From the NCBI GenBank assembly GCA_030063045.1, contig JAQSEB010000020.1:1302001-1366000 (forward strand): 64,000 nt of DNA. Reading direction: 5' to 3'. The DNA is from Pratylenchus scribneri (lineage: Eukaryota > Nematoda > Chromadorea > Rhabditida > Pratylenchidae). The notes beneath the pieces were generated by a model. That model was not told the origin of the DNA, did not search any database, and saw nothing but the letters and a program-made list of their open reading frames with translations. A program made the translations under genes and the position numbers. Every line of letters begins with the position of its first letter. The stretch's first letter is position 1. This document shows, piece after piece, positions 25,482 through 40,400 of this stretch.

Positions 25482-28400
25482 ATGGTCGCCGAAATGCAGC
25501 AAGCAGCCGGCACCATCACCCAACATTGTTCTTCAAATCAACAGCAGGAAAATGTGCCGGTGGCCAACCTTCAAAGGCGAGTCCCCAACTTCTGAATCAA
25601 ATATTTTTGGCTGATCTATTTTGCTTTGATTTATCAATTTACCCTTCTAAATGTTTCCTTTATTGGCTATTCTTCTAATCTATTATATTGGAACTCATCA
25701 AAGAATATCAAATTAAAGAGTACACTTTTGGCTATCAAACGATATTAAATTTACTTAAAATAATACATAATTGATGGAGTTTAGGCCCATAAAACTTTTT
25801 AAAATGGTCTACTATGAATTGAGGAAATTTCAATGGTTTTTTGAACAAAACTCCAATAATTCTGAATCCATTGAATAAAATTAATATCATTTAATAGCCA
25901 ATAGTTTTATCTTTAATTTGATAGTAAAATTATCATAATAGGTTCAGTCCTTGTTGAATTATAATAAATGGCGTCAAGTTGGGTAGCTCCCTTATCCTCT
26001 ATCATATTTTTTGGGAAAATTTTGGCATTAAATTCATTGTATTCCCACAAATTTGTAGGCCAAAATTGGAGGAGGAATGCCTGCCAGAATCCTCCTCAGC
26101 AATGATGGAAAATGGCAGCAATATTAATATTATTGGCCAAATAAATTCCCAATTTGACATTGAGGAAAACAAATTCAAGCAGAATGATGCGGGAGATATT
26201 GCTGCTGGGACAGAAGATGGCATGAAAACAGGTAAAATTGATGGGAATGGGGAACGTAAAGCGAGAATGGAGGGATTAATTTTGGACAATTGAATGGTTT
26301 CTTCCACTGCCAATTTATATTTTAAAATTCAAAAGAATTAGAGAGAAACACTGACTGAGGCCAATATATTTTGGTGGGCTTCACAAAAGCAGATTAAAAA
26401 TTCAAAAATATTATTGGCCGAATAAATGGAAAGGCGATTTGTGCAGAAAATTTTAAATCTTTTTAAGGTGCCCTTTCTACAAATATATTTCCTGAATTTT
26501 AGTATGGATTCCAATTCAAAGATCTCCTTTAATTTTAATTAATTAATTAATACCAATTTACTGCATAGATTAAATGCGAATTTGTAGTTTAGAGTGTTAT
26601 TACCAAATATATGATTTATTGTTTTGAGGCTAAATTCTCAAAGAGGATTATACGCTAAAAATGCAGAAAAGGAAACGAGACGTTTCGGTAACTTGGACCC
26701 ATTTTTATGGCCATAATTCAACAAGGAAGCAATCAATTTGGGAAGGCGGCTTGCCATATGAATGACCTAAACGTCCTCTAAAAATTGGCTGTAAAATAAG
26801 CAGCCTTCCCTCAAAAATTCGTGTTTATTACATTCAAAGAAATGTAACATATTTTTAAAATTTAATTCCGTAAAATTTAGAAATGCCACTTTTTAGACTA
26901 CATTTAAGACTATAAAATGATATATCTCTTTCCTAGATTGGCTATCGCCTCACTGAAATAAACTTAAATTAAAGAATGGCCAATGAACCTACTACATAAA
27001 ATTCTGCGAATAAAAGCTGCATTTTGTACACCAATTTTTTAACGCCTAACTCTGTTCATTTATTTGGAAAAATTTGCACAAAGAACTCAAAAATTTACCT
27101 CATCAATTTGGTCTTTTGTTGGTCAACAAATTTAGTGCATTAAAATGGTTTTTTGGGATATTGTTCCATTTCTAAATTATACATCCATTGGTTTTGGCCA
27201 CTATTTTGCCATCATCCCTCCAAATCCGTCATCCATCCATGCTATATTCTTCTTTTCCGGATTCTCCTCCTTTTCTTGCATTTGCATAATCGCAGCAGCC
27301 CCTTCCCCACATTTTGTGCTTTTATCCGGTGCCCATTTTGCGCTTTTTGCGGGTATTTTTGTGGTCGTGGTCATAGAAGGATTATTCCCCTTTCCTTCCT
27401 TTCCTACCCAAAAAATGTGCTCCATGAATTGGCCAAAATGTGAATGGCAATTGAAAAATGACTGTGGCCAAAAAAAATGAGTGGCTTGGGAGGTTAAAAA
27501 TGAGGGAAAATTTTGGGCCAAAATTGGCCAAAAAATTTGGTAAAATATTTTTTAGGGCAAATTATTCCATCCAAATTTATTTATCATTCCATATCCAATG
27601 CCCAACATCAATTAATTTTGTACTGAAATCCTTCTTCCCTTCTCCCATTTATTTGCCTAATGCACAAAAAAACAACCTTTCGTGCCATTCATTCAAAAAA
27701 ATACAAAAATGAATTTCTGACTTTTCCGTCGCCAGCCTTTCAAAAATTTTCCTCCACTTTTGTTTTGTGCCATTTTACCTTTATTCCTCCCTCTCTCGAT
27801 TGAGGACATTTTGTCGAAAAAATTGTTTTTCCCAGGCGCACAATTTCCCACCCCAAAAATGGGCTACAAATTTGGTCGAGCCTGATGAATTCCTCCTTCC
27901 CGCCTGCCTTCTTTTGCGCACACCGATAAAAGGCTTGAAGAATGGCGGGAATAGGAGGAATGGATTCCCAGGGAATTTGGATTATTCAAAGGGCAAAATT
28001 TCCCGAACCACCCAAAATGGCATTTCCTCTTTTCATTCTCCATATTAGGATGGCATTTTTGAACAATGAGAAATGCCTAATTAATCAATTGCCTGCTCTT
28101 TTTTTGCCAAAAGATTAACTTTCGGTCGGTTTGGTTTCAGAAAATCGAAGCAATTAAAAAACTGAAATAGGAAATTTTGCTCAAAATAACAACCTTAAAA
28201 TAGGAGAAGCCGAAGCAATAAACCCACATTTTTCAAAAATTGAATATTGGATTTTGCCAAAATATTTGTTTAGAATTAGAACTGACTTTGAACTATTCAA
28301 AGTTGCAAATTTAAATAAAAAAAGAGAAAATTCAATTTAAAATGGAATAAACATATTAAAATTAAATTGGGCACAACTATATTGGCCATTTTCTTCCCAT

Positions 28401-31400
28401 TTTGGCACAAACATTCATTAATCAGAATGGTTCAATTACAGAGATCAAAAAATTGAAATGGCTGGGAAAATAAAATAAAAAATTTATTTTTGATTTCCCT
28501 TTTTAAGGACGGCACAAACTCCTTCCTCCTTCAGTCATTAATTCAAATTCAGTCAGTCCATTTTCCCATAAATTAGGCCTCCTACATTTCCCCCTTTTGT
28601 TCAGCCAAATAATAAACAACTTTTTGTGACATTTTCCACACCTCAGCCAACAGTAATATTTTCATGAATGAATGAATGAATGAAAGCACGAAAATATATT
28701 CCCTCAAGCAAAATATTCCCCCCCCCCCCCACCAATTCGAGGAATGATCGATACCCCAAGGGCACATTCATTCATTCATTTTTGTGAGTATTTTTCATCA
28801 ACAAATTTGGCATTTCTACAAAAAAATCTGCCACCCTCCCAAAAAATGCCAATGCTAAACAATTAATCACAAAATCTGTCTAAAAATTCTCTCAGCTGGA
28901 TTTTGCTATTTTCCATAAAAAGAACATTTTTGCATTCAGTAATAGTATTTTTTTTCCATTTTTTCTCATTAGAAACTATCAATCTTCAAATCCATAACCA
29001 TCTTCTGGAAAGCATAACATTCAACAAAATTTAAAAGAAAAGAGACTGATTTATTTCGAACAGGAATTTTTAGCTTTACCATTATTATTTTAGCTCATAG
29101 CTTAATAAGGAAGTAACCAATTTAGGAAGGAAATATGTCAATCGAATGTCCTAAATGTCCTCTAAAAATGGCCACAATAATTTTTGTGATAATTTTAATT
29201 ATGATAATTTTAAAAATTGTAAAATAAGCGGCTTAACACCTCTAAAAATAAAGACATGTAACTTTCTTAAAAGTCGGATTTCTTAAAATTTAAAATTGGC
29301 CAAATTGTAGAGGAAAGTTTAGGCTTTACAATGGTATATCGCCTTCTAGGATTGGCTATTGCCTCTATAAGCTATAATTAAAATGGCCAAATTACTAACT
29401 TTGCCATCTTTATTAATGAAATTCGATGCCAAATTCATTTTAAATTTGATCGAATTCATTCAATTTATTGTGGAATGGATCATAACCATTTTTTGACCAA
29501 TCCGCCCTTCCATTTCCAATCCAATTAGTGAACGGAACGATCGCATTCATTCATTACTGTCACACAAAATTGTGCACCGCAACCCACAAAACAGTGAACA
29601 AACCATCCCATCCAATTCCCCCATTCCTTCCTTGGCTTCTGCAAAAAACACGCGCAGTGGTCGACCTCACCGAAAATTCCCTTGCGATGCCATTTTTTGT
29701 GAGGGATGCCGGTCAATTTCCCTTCACCCGTCATTTTGGTGGTCGTCTGTCAGGAAGGTGGTTGAGGCGGCGGCAGGAGATTAATTTTGCCTTTTTCCCA
29801 ATTTATGCCCAGCGTGAAGCCAAAAACCCTCTGCCAACCTTTTCCCCTTCCCAAAATGCCGCCTTCCACCCTCCTTTCCTTTTGGGTCAGTCGGGAAATG
29901 CCGCCACAAATAGGTTTGGAACAGTTTTGGACAAAAAATGGCTGTGTGAGAGAGACCCAACTGACAAATTCGACCATTTTTGGTTAAGGATGCGAAAAGA
30001 AGGAAGGAAAACCGGATGGGCGAAAAGGAAGGAGGGGTTTACTGTACATTGGAAAAGGGAAGGAAAGGAAGGAAGGCGGCAATGAAAAGAAAGAAAGATG
30101 GGCACAAAATGTTGGCTGACTGAATGGAGAAGGATGGGAATTGGGAAGGATGCCATGGGAAAGTACAAAAATGGTTGGATGGGATGGATGGGCCCAAACA
30201 AAAATGGGCAGAACAAAAAAAGAACTAAATACATTTCCGGTTTTGGCTAAAAGTTCAAATTTTGGTTTAAGAGTTGGAAATTGAAAAGAAAATTGAATCA
30301 AAAATACCATAAATTCTCTTTTAATACCCCAGTCTCTAATAATTCCCCATTCTCGATTTTGAGGGCTCATATCTACTGATAGAGTGAACTTTAAGAAAAA
30401 TTTTTTATTGCATTTTTTAGTTTCCTAAAGCTCTATAAAATTCTATATAATTTGTTCAAAAATATCCATAAAAATTAAGCAATTAGATCCAAATTTTTCC
30501 AATTTTTATGGGGTTGAAAAATAATTCCCCGTGGGGTATTAAAAGATAATATACGGTATTGGTTATTAACGCCATTTTTATTTTTTACACTTAGCCATGT
30601 AGCCATTTTTGGCCAACAAAACAAACAAATAATATACCTTCGAAATGAGTCATCCATAAACAGCTGCTTGAAAACGCATAAATTTTGCACACACGTCAAA
30701 ATACCCAAAAATGGTCTCCAAAAAATGTAACTCAAAAATTCTTTTATCATTTCCCCCTTCCCTTCTATATTTCCATTTCGAATTCACCCAATCCATCCAT
30801 TTTCGAAGGCCTCCATTTTCCAGTTGAGCACACTTTTTAGGGCCAAACGGTGGAATTGGCCAATGGCCAGTGAGGGGTGGGGGGGGGGATGCCGTATTCC
30901 CTTGAGGAGGAAAGCGGTGGCCAAAAGGTTGGCTGAGAAGGGCTTTGGAATGGAGCAGGGAAATTAAATTAAGGCCACAAGGACTGAATGATGGGGCAAA
31001 TGAGGAAATGAGGAGAGGGGATGAATAGAGGGAAGAAAGGAAGGAAATGAAGAAGAATGGGCAAAGGGTGTAAAGGAAAGGAAGGAATGAAGTATTGGCA
31101 TTGGAATGGGCCAAAGGCGAGAGGGAGGAAATTGGCCCTTCACCACTAAAATTGGGGGAAATATTTATCCTAAAATGAGTGGAATTGTACAAAAATGAGG
31201 GTGTCCAAAATCTTTGCTACCATTTTTTAATTTCCTTTTATTTTACCAAAAATCTTTTAAAAATAATTTCCTTTCCAATTTTTGTAACTCATTTTCTTTT
31301 GGCTTTGTGAAATTTTGCACGGCCCATCCATGGGCGACAATTGGGGGATGCGCCCATTTGTGGCCAATTCGTCCATCCACCCTCCCCTCACATTTTAGTC

Positions 31401-34400
31401 CACCGGGAAATTGGCGGGCACTCGCGCAAAAGCGAGAAAATGCGACGAAAATTGTTGGAAAATGTGGGCGGCAAAATGGAAAAGAGGGAGAGAAGGGAGA
31501 TGGCCCGGAAGGAATTCACTTCACATTTTGGATTCGAGAGGAAATAATGGAAAATGGGGAGGAAATGGGGGATTGGCACATTTTGGAGGGGTCGAATTAT
31601 TTGGAAGGCAAACAAATAAAAATGAATAATAATTTCTGGAAAGGAAATGATGTTGACAAAAATTTGGTAAAATCGGCAATTTATAAAGGAAAAAGAAGAT
31701 AAGTAGAAGGAAGGGAAATGGTAACTTACAAATTTGAAGAGAGGGATGGGGCAGATGGGCCCTATGGAAATAAAAAAGCCAAAAGGGAATTGAAGCGTGA
31801 AAATGGCGCAAAAATATGGAAAAGGGAAGAGTGGACACTTATTAGCAGCGATTCACCCTATTTTTGGCCATTTTCGAGTGCCAAATTGGCCACTTGAATT
31901 GGGGGAAATCAAAATAAAATGGACAAAATGCTGTGGATGGGTTCAAGTGGATCTTGGGGGAAGAAATGGCATTTTGCTGGGATTTAATCTTACGGTAATG
32001 CGAATATTATCTCAATGGCACTCAAATTCAGACACTCAAAAATTTATATATTTACCAAAATAAGCCACATCGCCATCATTTGAAGACAATTTAAGCATAT
32101 TTGACTATGCGAAAATTGAATTTAAATTGCATTAAAATTAGTGATAAATATCATAAAATCCACTTTTTGAATTAAATAAAGTGCCCTAAATCCTCCATTT
32201 GCCTTTTTGCGTGCCTCATTTATATATTTTGATCATTAATTAAATTTTTATCATTTTTTGCAGAGAATCTTGTCTCCTCCAATCTCGAACTGTTCCTTTG
32301 CACAAATTGTGGTTTGCCCATTCACGATCGATTCCTTTATCAGGTAAACATGAACAGTTATCATTCCCAATTGTACAAATTTATTATTTTTTTGGAAATA
32401 CCAAATAGAATTAATGTAAGGCAAATTTAGAATTCAATATAAATTAACACCGAAATAAAAGAATTGCATAATTGGGACGGTTCTTTTGGCCATAACTCAA
32501 TAGGGAAACAGCCAATTAGGGAAGGTGATTGGCCATTTGAAAGTCCTAAATCCTCCAAAAAGTGGCCTTATTTTCGGAAAGAATTAATTTTCACTATTTC
32601 CGATTCCCCTTTTCCGGAAAGAATTAATTTGCACTTTTCCGGTTGCCCTTTCCTGAAAGAATTAATTTGCACTTTTTCCGGTTGCCCTTTCCGGAAAGAA
32701 TTAATTTGCACTTTTTCCGGTTGCCCTTTCCGGAAAGAATTAAATTGCACTTTTTCCGGTTGCCCTTTCCGGAAAGAATTAATTTGCACTTTTTCCGGTT
32801 GCCTTTTCCGGAAAGAATTAATTTGCACTTTTTCCGGTTGCCCTTTACGGAAAGAATTAATTTGCACTTTTTCCGGTTGCCCTTTCCGGAAAGAATTAAT
32901 TTGCACTTTTTCCGATTGCCCTTTCCGGAAAGAATTAATTTGCACTATTTCCGGTTGCCCTTTCCGGAAAGAATTTTGCACTTTTTCTATTTGTCCTTTC
33001 CGGAAAGAATTAATTTGCACTTTTCCTGTTGCACTTTTCCGGAAAGAATTAATTTGCACTATTTCCGGTTGCCTTTCCGGTTAGATTAAATCCGTCTTTT
33101 TTCCGAAAAAAAATCGGTAGCAAATTGACCCCTTCATCCAATATTTATTTTTATATCCCCCAAAATTATTGTAAATTTATTCCATCTACAGGTGCTGGAT
33201 CAACAATTCTACCACGAAAAGTGCCTCCATTGTTCCGTGTGTTCAGAGCCATTTGCCACTGCCGGTTCCTGTTTCAGTCGAAATCAACTGCTTTTTTGCC
33301 GTGACCATTTTTTCGCCACGTTCGGCCCAAAGTGTGCCCGTTGCTCGGCCCCAATCGGCGAGCGCACTATTGTGCGTCGAGCAAATCAGCACATTTATCA
33401 TTTGGATTGTTTCCAGTGCATTGTTTGCAAGGTGGCAATACCATTTGGAGAAAATTACAATTTTTGGTAGCTTTGTTAGGCTTTGATTATTAAGAAATTT
33501 TAGACTAAAAATTGGGAGAATTTGACCAACGGGAAAACATTGACAGCGACAAAAAATAGATTAATGAATTGAATTTTTTGGCCAAAATATAAAAATTGCC
33601 AATTTCTGATTATCAAAATTAATAACCCAAATAAATTTAATACAAAAATATTTAAACAATTTTTGATGCATTTTCAGCGTGAATTGAACACAGGCGACCA
33701 ATTCTATTTGATCCCAATGGATGGCCGTTTAGTTTGCCGACAAGACTTTGAGAATGCACAAAAAGGTGACAAAATAAAAATTTAAAAATGGAAAAATTAT
33801 TAAATTTGAATGATTTTTGGCCAATTCTCCTTCAAAATTTCCCTCTAAATTGGTATTTTCCACTCAAAAAAAATTCTTTTTGAAGCCAAAATGTTTCTCC
33901 CCTACAATAAATTTCGTTGTCCGTCCATTCGGGACTTCCCTTTCGGTCGCCCACTCATTCAAATTGTGCCACCCTCCTTTCCATTGTGCGCATATTCCAC
34001 TCCCGGCCGATTTCCTTTCCATAATCCGCAATCAAGGTTTCCGTCTTCCTCTCCATCCCTCCTCCATTTCCTTCCTTCTTTCCCATACCCATTTTCCGGA
34101 ATTCTTCATGTGAATATTTTTCGCGCATTTTGCCCATTCAATGGCCAAAATATATGGCATTGTCCCCTGAAATACCATAAATTCTCTTTTAATACCCCAT
34201 GGGGAATTATTATAAAGTGTAGAAGAGAATTACGGTAAATATTTCAATGAAAAGAAAAAAATTTGGAGGTGGAAATTCTTTTGGGTTCAATAATAAGTAA
34301 TGTTTAAATGGCGCGACCTTTTGCCCTCACCGGAAAATATGTCCATTCATTCACACATATATTATTGCGTGCCAATTCAACAAAATATGCAAATTGTTAA

Positions 34401-37400
34401 GAATTAGAATGAATATATTATTGAAATGAAATGCGTAATTGTGTAAAAGAATATATTTTAATAAATATATTGGCACACTTGATTTCGGAGAAATTCACTC
34501 AAAATGGGAGGAGGGCACACAAACACAAAACAATTGGGCACAAAAATATGGTGGATCATTGTGCCGCCTACTTTTAGGGAAAAAGTACAAATTCAGTGGA
34601 AAGTATAGGCCTTTTTTGTGATGGCCAAATTTAAGTAAGGAATGTTGCATTGCATGTTCTCCTCATTTTATTCCATTCTTGGACTTTTTTTTCCAACCAT
34701 TTTTTGTATTATTTTATTCTCACATTGACGAATTGGTCATTATACAAAAATATTTTATTATATTTTAGACAATTGAGTTTGGATTGGGAAAATATGATCG
34801 CCGTAATCTCTCAATTTATTCTGTTTTTTGATGTCAAAAATGAATTTATTTGGCCTATAAAAGGGAAAATGGCAAACCACCAATTGAGTTCATTTTGTTG
34901 GCCAAAAAACTGTGGCCAATAAACCACATTTAATTCTACATCTTCTAATAATTCCCACCATCTATTTTGAGGACCCATAGCTCTTTAGGATGAAATTTAA
35001 AAGAATTTTGATTGCATTTTCTTAGTTCTCTAAAGCTCTACAAAATCCGTCTTACCAATTTTTAAAAGGTTGAAAAATAATTCCTCATGGGGAATTAAAA
35101 GAGGTTATACGGTAGTTGAGAAATAAATATTAGTTAAAAGAAGTTTTTTGCCATAATTTGATTTTAAAATTTAGATTAATTCCCTACATAAATTGTTGTT
35201 TGCCAACTAAATTTTCAAAAAATTCCGATAATTTTTTTGTACTACGTAATATTTAATTCAATTCCGCATTCACTGAAGGTCATTTGGCACCAACCGAAAT
35301 CCCCTTAAATCCACTTATTTTTGCGAATTTCCATCCCACCCAAAAGGCTTCGGCGGAAGTGCCAAAAAAGAAATCATCCTCTCTTTCGTCCCTCCCTCCC
35401 TATCCGTGCAATTGGCCTCCCAATGCCATTATTGACCCTCCCTTCTTCCACCTTTTCTTCTTTTTTGCCATTTCCCCTCCGGCGAATTGTGCAGCAAAAT
35501 TGTGTGCGCGAGCCCCGGAAGGGAAAAAGCACACACCCAACATCACAGCAGCAGGAAGGAATAATCCCCCTAGGCAAAAAAGTTATAATCCGAACAAACT
35601 GCCACCCCCCCCCCCCTCCCCTACGGGCGGGGCCAAACACATTCTTTTCGTACCCTTTTTCTCCAACATTTCCCCTTCACTCCTATTTTTTGCGCCCACG
35701 CACTTTTCTTCAACCACTTTTTGTCATTATTCATTGGCCATTCCCCCCTTCCATTCATTCATTCATTACGGTCAAAAAAGGGCACACAAATTATTCACTG
35801 CTGAATTATTTCCCTCTGTTCTTCAATTATGTGGCAAAATGGCCAACAACAAAACTTCTTTTACAACACACAAAGCAATTTTTCCTCCTCAACAGGTAGA
35901 AAATTAGAAATTATGTTCTGGCAAAATTCCATTCAAAATTGTTGGAAATTTTGGTTTAATGATGTGAAAATGAATTAAAAATGGAATTAAGAATTAATTT
36001 TTTAATTCAAGTTGATTAAAACACTGATCGCTTTTAAATTAATTATTAATGAATTTAATATGATTTTTGAGTATTTTTATTATTTATCCCGCCCTTGGGA
36101 TTTTGATTGGTTCAAATTCTGTTAAAAAAAATACTTTTTGTATGAGAAAACAATTGCCATCCAAATTTTGCTATGTCAGTGCCCACAACCAACCACATCT
36201 ACAATCTTAATTCCCTTTTTTGGAATGAATTTTTATTCAAAAGAAAGTTGCCTAAAATGGAATATATCGTACAATTAATCCAATTTTATACATAAATTAT
36301 TTTGTGGTTTGTCTGGAAAATATGTAGCAAAAAAGAAGGTTGCAGGCAAACAAAATTTTTTATGGGCACGAAAGATAGAAAATATAATATTTGAACTCTC
36401 AATCAGTGAGCGTACTGTACATCGAATATCTTCAAAATTTTAATAAATGTAAGACTTAAAAATTTAAAGAATTGTTGAATAATTAATTAGGCAAAAAAGG
36501 GTAAACTGCCAACCCTTTTTTTATATATGTATTTTTGGTCATAAATTTGCCAAATTTATTGAATCCTTTTAATTCATCAAATTTTTGACTTTAATCTTTC
36601 TCGAATATATTTTGAGAGGGAATAAATCACGTGGGGGGGGGGGGGCAATGTGTGAAATGTTTTTGGATTTATTTTGTTTTCATCCCACCCATCAACAGTA
36701 GTAAAAGAACATTTAGGACACCGATGATTGTTTTTAAGGGATATCACAAAATTCATTCAATTAAGTTTAATCCCCCCACCTCCCCCCTCTCATCATAATC
36801 CCTTCCATCCAATTTCCTGGACATTTTTTGGCCTCTCACATTATTATTGGGGGGCCAAGTGCCAATGCCGCATGCCATTCATTGGGCTTCTCCCACGCGA
36901 AAACAAAAAAAGCGGTGTTGAAAAGTGTTGAAAGTAAATATTTGTCTACATAAAAATTATTTGGTCAATTAGGGAAAATCCTCTTAAATGGATGAATGAG
37001 GGATGATTGATAATTTAATAATTTTGACATTTTTCTGTGCCATTTATCTTTGCCAATGCCCAATGGCCCACTCATTTATCATTTATTTAAATGATATTTA
37101 TTAGAGAGGACAATTTTGAGGGCAAATTTATTGGAAAATTCATTTAAAATGTATTATCCGAAAATTTGATTGTGGGCCAAAAAATGATGTATTAATTAAG
37201 GCCATAAAAATGCCATTTTTAGGGCAGAATGATGGCTGTTTAATTTAAATATTATATTTTTAATTAATGTTAATCATAGATTTTAACTAAAGTTGATTAA
37301 TATTAGGCCACTAAAATCCATTGAATGGTTTATCTTTACTTGGAGTCTATTCCCACAAATATTTTGGAAGATATTATAAAAATGCCATTCTCTTCAGAAT

Positions 37401-40400
37401 CGGCTGAAATGGATTGCGGCAATAAACGACCAAGGACGACAATTTCGGCAAAAAGTTTGGAAACTCTGAAGCAAGCCTACCAATGCAGCTCAAAACCGGC
37501 CAGACACGTTCGGGAACAATTGGCCACCCAAACTGGGTTGGACATGCGCGTTGTACAAGTTTGGTTCCAGGCAAGTATTCAATTCATAAATATTTGATAA
37601 TCGAAGGATTATTTCCCTTTTCAGAATCGACGAGCAAAGGAAAAGCGACTTAAGGTGAATACAAATGGAGTAAAAATTGAGCAAAATTACATTTTTTAAG
37701 AGTGATTAAAACCTATTTAAGGGGCTTTAATTCGTTTTTACCTAATTGACTTTGTAAATTACATTAAAATTTCCAAAACACTACATTTCGATACCATCCT
37801 TCGCGTACTTGGGCCATTCTTTTGGCCATAATTGAACAAAGAAGCAGCCGATTTAGGAAAACAATTTACCATTCGACAGCCCTTGAAAACATAGAACAAG
37901 CGGACTTTGCTCTAAAATTCTACTTTATGCTTTATCACATTCAAATTTTAAAGGCATATAAATTATTTTTGAATTTCGAAATCATAGAATCTAAAAAGGC
38001 CAAATTGTAAAGATGTTTAACCGATTGTTACTTCCTTATTGAACATGGCCAAAATAAAATGGTCCAGGTACCCGTCCGGCATACCCAAATGTTCCTAATT
38101 CCCCAAAATGGATGAAATAATTCACTACTAAAAATGGCCACTGTTTTTTTTTGTTCGCACAGAAAGACGCAAATCGCCGTTGGGCGGCACAACAAGCCAA
38201 TGGTGGTGGGGGAGGGGGTGGCGATGGCCGCAGTGGAAGCAATGGGACGGCAACAGGCGGAAACGGGAGTGGCCCGGGATCGGTGCCCTCCTCCAGCGGA
38301 ATGCATGGAATTATGTTTGGAAGGGCCGGAACGTTGGATTCCGATTCGGGTGCATCCAACAACGATGCGGAAAGTCCAATTTATAGTCAGTTTTAAAATG
38401 GAAATGAGTAAAAGGGAAATATTGATCTTAGGGCCTTAAAAGAGAGTTTAATTAAGCCTTTCATGAATTGATCAAAACCGACATTCTATTTATGCACAAT
38501 TTTCTTCAGTAACATAGATTTCAAAGGTATTTTATAAGAAAATTGAACTCGAGGTTAAATCCTAGTAAATCCAGCATGTAAAAATGCCCTAAATCCCCCC
38601 TCACATTCCCCATCAAATCCTCAATTTGAACCTATCCTTCATATTTTCAGGCATTTACACGAATCCATCGGATGTTGACGTCGATGTGAACTCCTCAAAT
38701 GATTTAATTTACCGTAAGTCCATCCTCTCCTTCACCCAATTATTTAATGCCATTTTTGTTCAATTTTCCCCTCCCTCTTTTTTCCTCTCCAAAGTTGTGT
38801 TCTTATTTCATCCGAAAAGTTGGCCCCGGGGGATTTGTCAACCATAAGAGCCCTCGAAGGCGGCCCGCAAGGATAAATTCCATCGTATTCCCCGGAGGAT
38901 TCGGCTTAAGCTTAACTCAATTTGAAATACCAAATGGGAAGGGAGGGAGGGGGGGGGGGGGGGTTGAAGAATAAAGTGGATGATGTTGATGGACGGATGG
39001 TGGGTGGATTTGGGGGAGAGGAAATGTAGATTTTGTGAAAGAATGCAAAAACATTGGATTATCCGAGGAAGATTTTTGATTTACTATGGAAATATATAAA
39101 AAATAAATAAATGAATGAAATTGAGGGAGAATATGGCGAAACAACGGATAATTAGGTACTTGGGCCATTTTTATGGCCATAGTTTAATAAGTAAGCAACC
39201 AATTCAGGAAGCCGAAATGCCCTTCGAAAGTAATAAATGTCCTCTAAAAATAGGCTTTTTTTGAAAATTTAATACAATTTGTAAAATAAGCACTTTTTTG
39301 CATTAAAAATTCGGATTTATTACATTCAAAGTTCGAAGACATGTAACTTTTTTTAATTAGATTTCATAAAATTTAAAATGGCCTCATTGTGAAAAAAGGA
39401 CACTTTGGGCTATAAAATGTGGTATATCGCCTTCCTAGATTGCCTCGATAAGCAGCTATGAACAAAAAGAATGGCACATAAATCTACCGCAAAATTCACT
39501 GTTAATAATGGCTGTTTTTGCAATGATTTTGTGACCACCTGCCTCTGTTTTTCATTTAAAATTTGCACAAAGCACAAAAAATCATCGATGATTAATATGA
39601 ATGAGTTTTGGTCTCTTGGTCAACAAATTAAATGCTTCCGGTTTTGATTGTTCCATTCCAAATTTCGTCTACATTTTTTCATACTTTTCCAAATCGTCAT
39701 TCATCTTTTGTTTTCCGGTTAAATTAGATTAATTCCGCCTACTTTCCGTTTAACACATTCCCCTTTTGATTTGGAAGCATTTTATTTCGTATTATGTCAT
39801 TCCTTTACAAAAATATTGTATCAATTTTTTTGCATATTATCCAAAATAATTTCCCTACAAAAAATTCATTCCCGCATGATTTTGATTGACCCTCCGGCAA
39901 AAGAATAATGAGGGGGCATGACCGGAGGTAATAAAGTGAATGAAAAAATGAATAAATTGGAGGATTTGGAAATGGCACATTTGTGTAAAGGAAGAATGAT
40001 GAATTGGGCGGATGTTAATAAAATAATATTTAGGGGATAAAAAGTAATCAAAAAGGGGAAGGAAATGAGAGGGAATTCTTGGAATTGACGAAGTCATTAA
40101 AATTGAAAAAAGGAATAGAAAAGGAGGAAAGGAAAATTGATAAAATGGCAAAATGGATTGGATGTAAAATATATAGAATTTAATTTTGTTGGCATTTCAG
40201 CTGATCAAAATGGCGGCATTTTCTTGGCCTCCTCCGATGCATCTTCGGCCCCTGGCCAATCCCAACAAACGCAGGGAATGGCCGGCCAACAGCAACAAAA
40301 TGGGCAAGGAGGAATGTCGGCATTGATGTCCGGAATACAAAGGCAACACTCCGATCAACAACAAATGGTGAGAAATGTAAAAAATAGGGCATTCGGAAAG

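Noticed and set aside
32464..33089. ORFs of 148-206 codons overlapping array 3 on both strands
   Set aside because: Same minisatellite artefact; no start context, splice support or non-repeat domain.
33431..33473. LIM2 exon reading through to [12 protein letters not shown] and a stop
   Set aside because: Homology requires CK followed by [11 protein letters not shown], found in the next exon in correct phase, so a donor at 33432 (GTGGCA) is preferred.
37325..37397. A 5' extension of the homeobox exon starting [20 protein letters not shown]
   Set aside because: TTCTCTTCAG at 37388-37397 is a strong acceptor, and its phase matches the LIM2 exon exactly.
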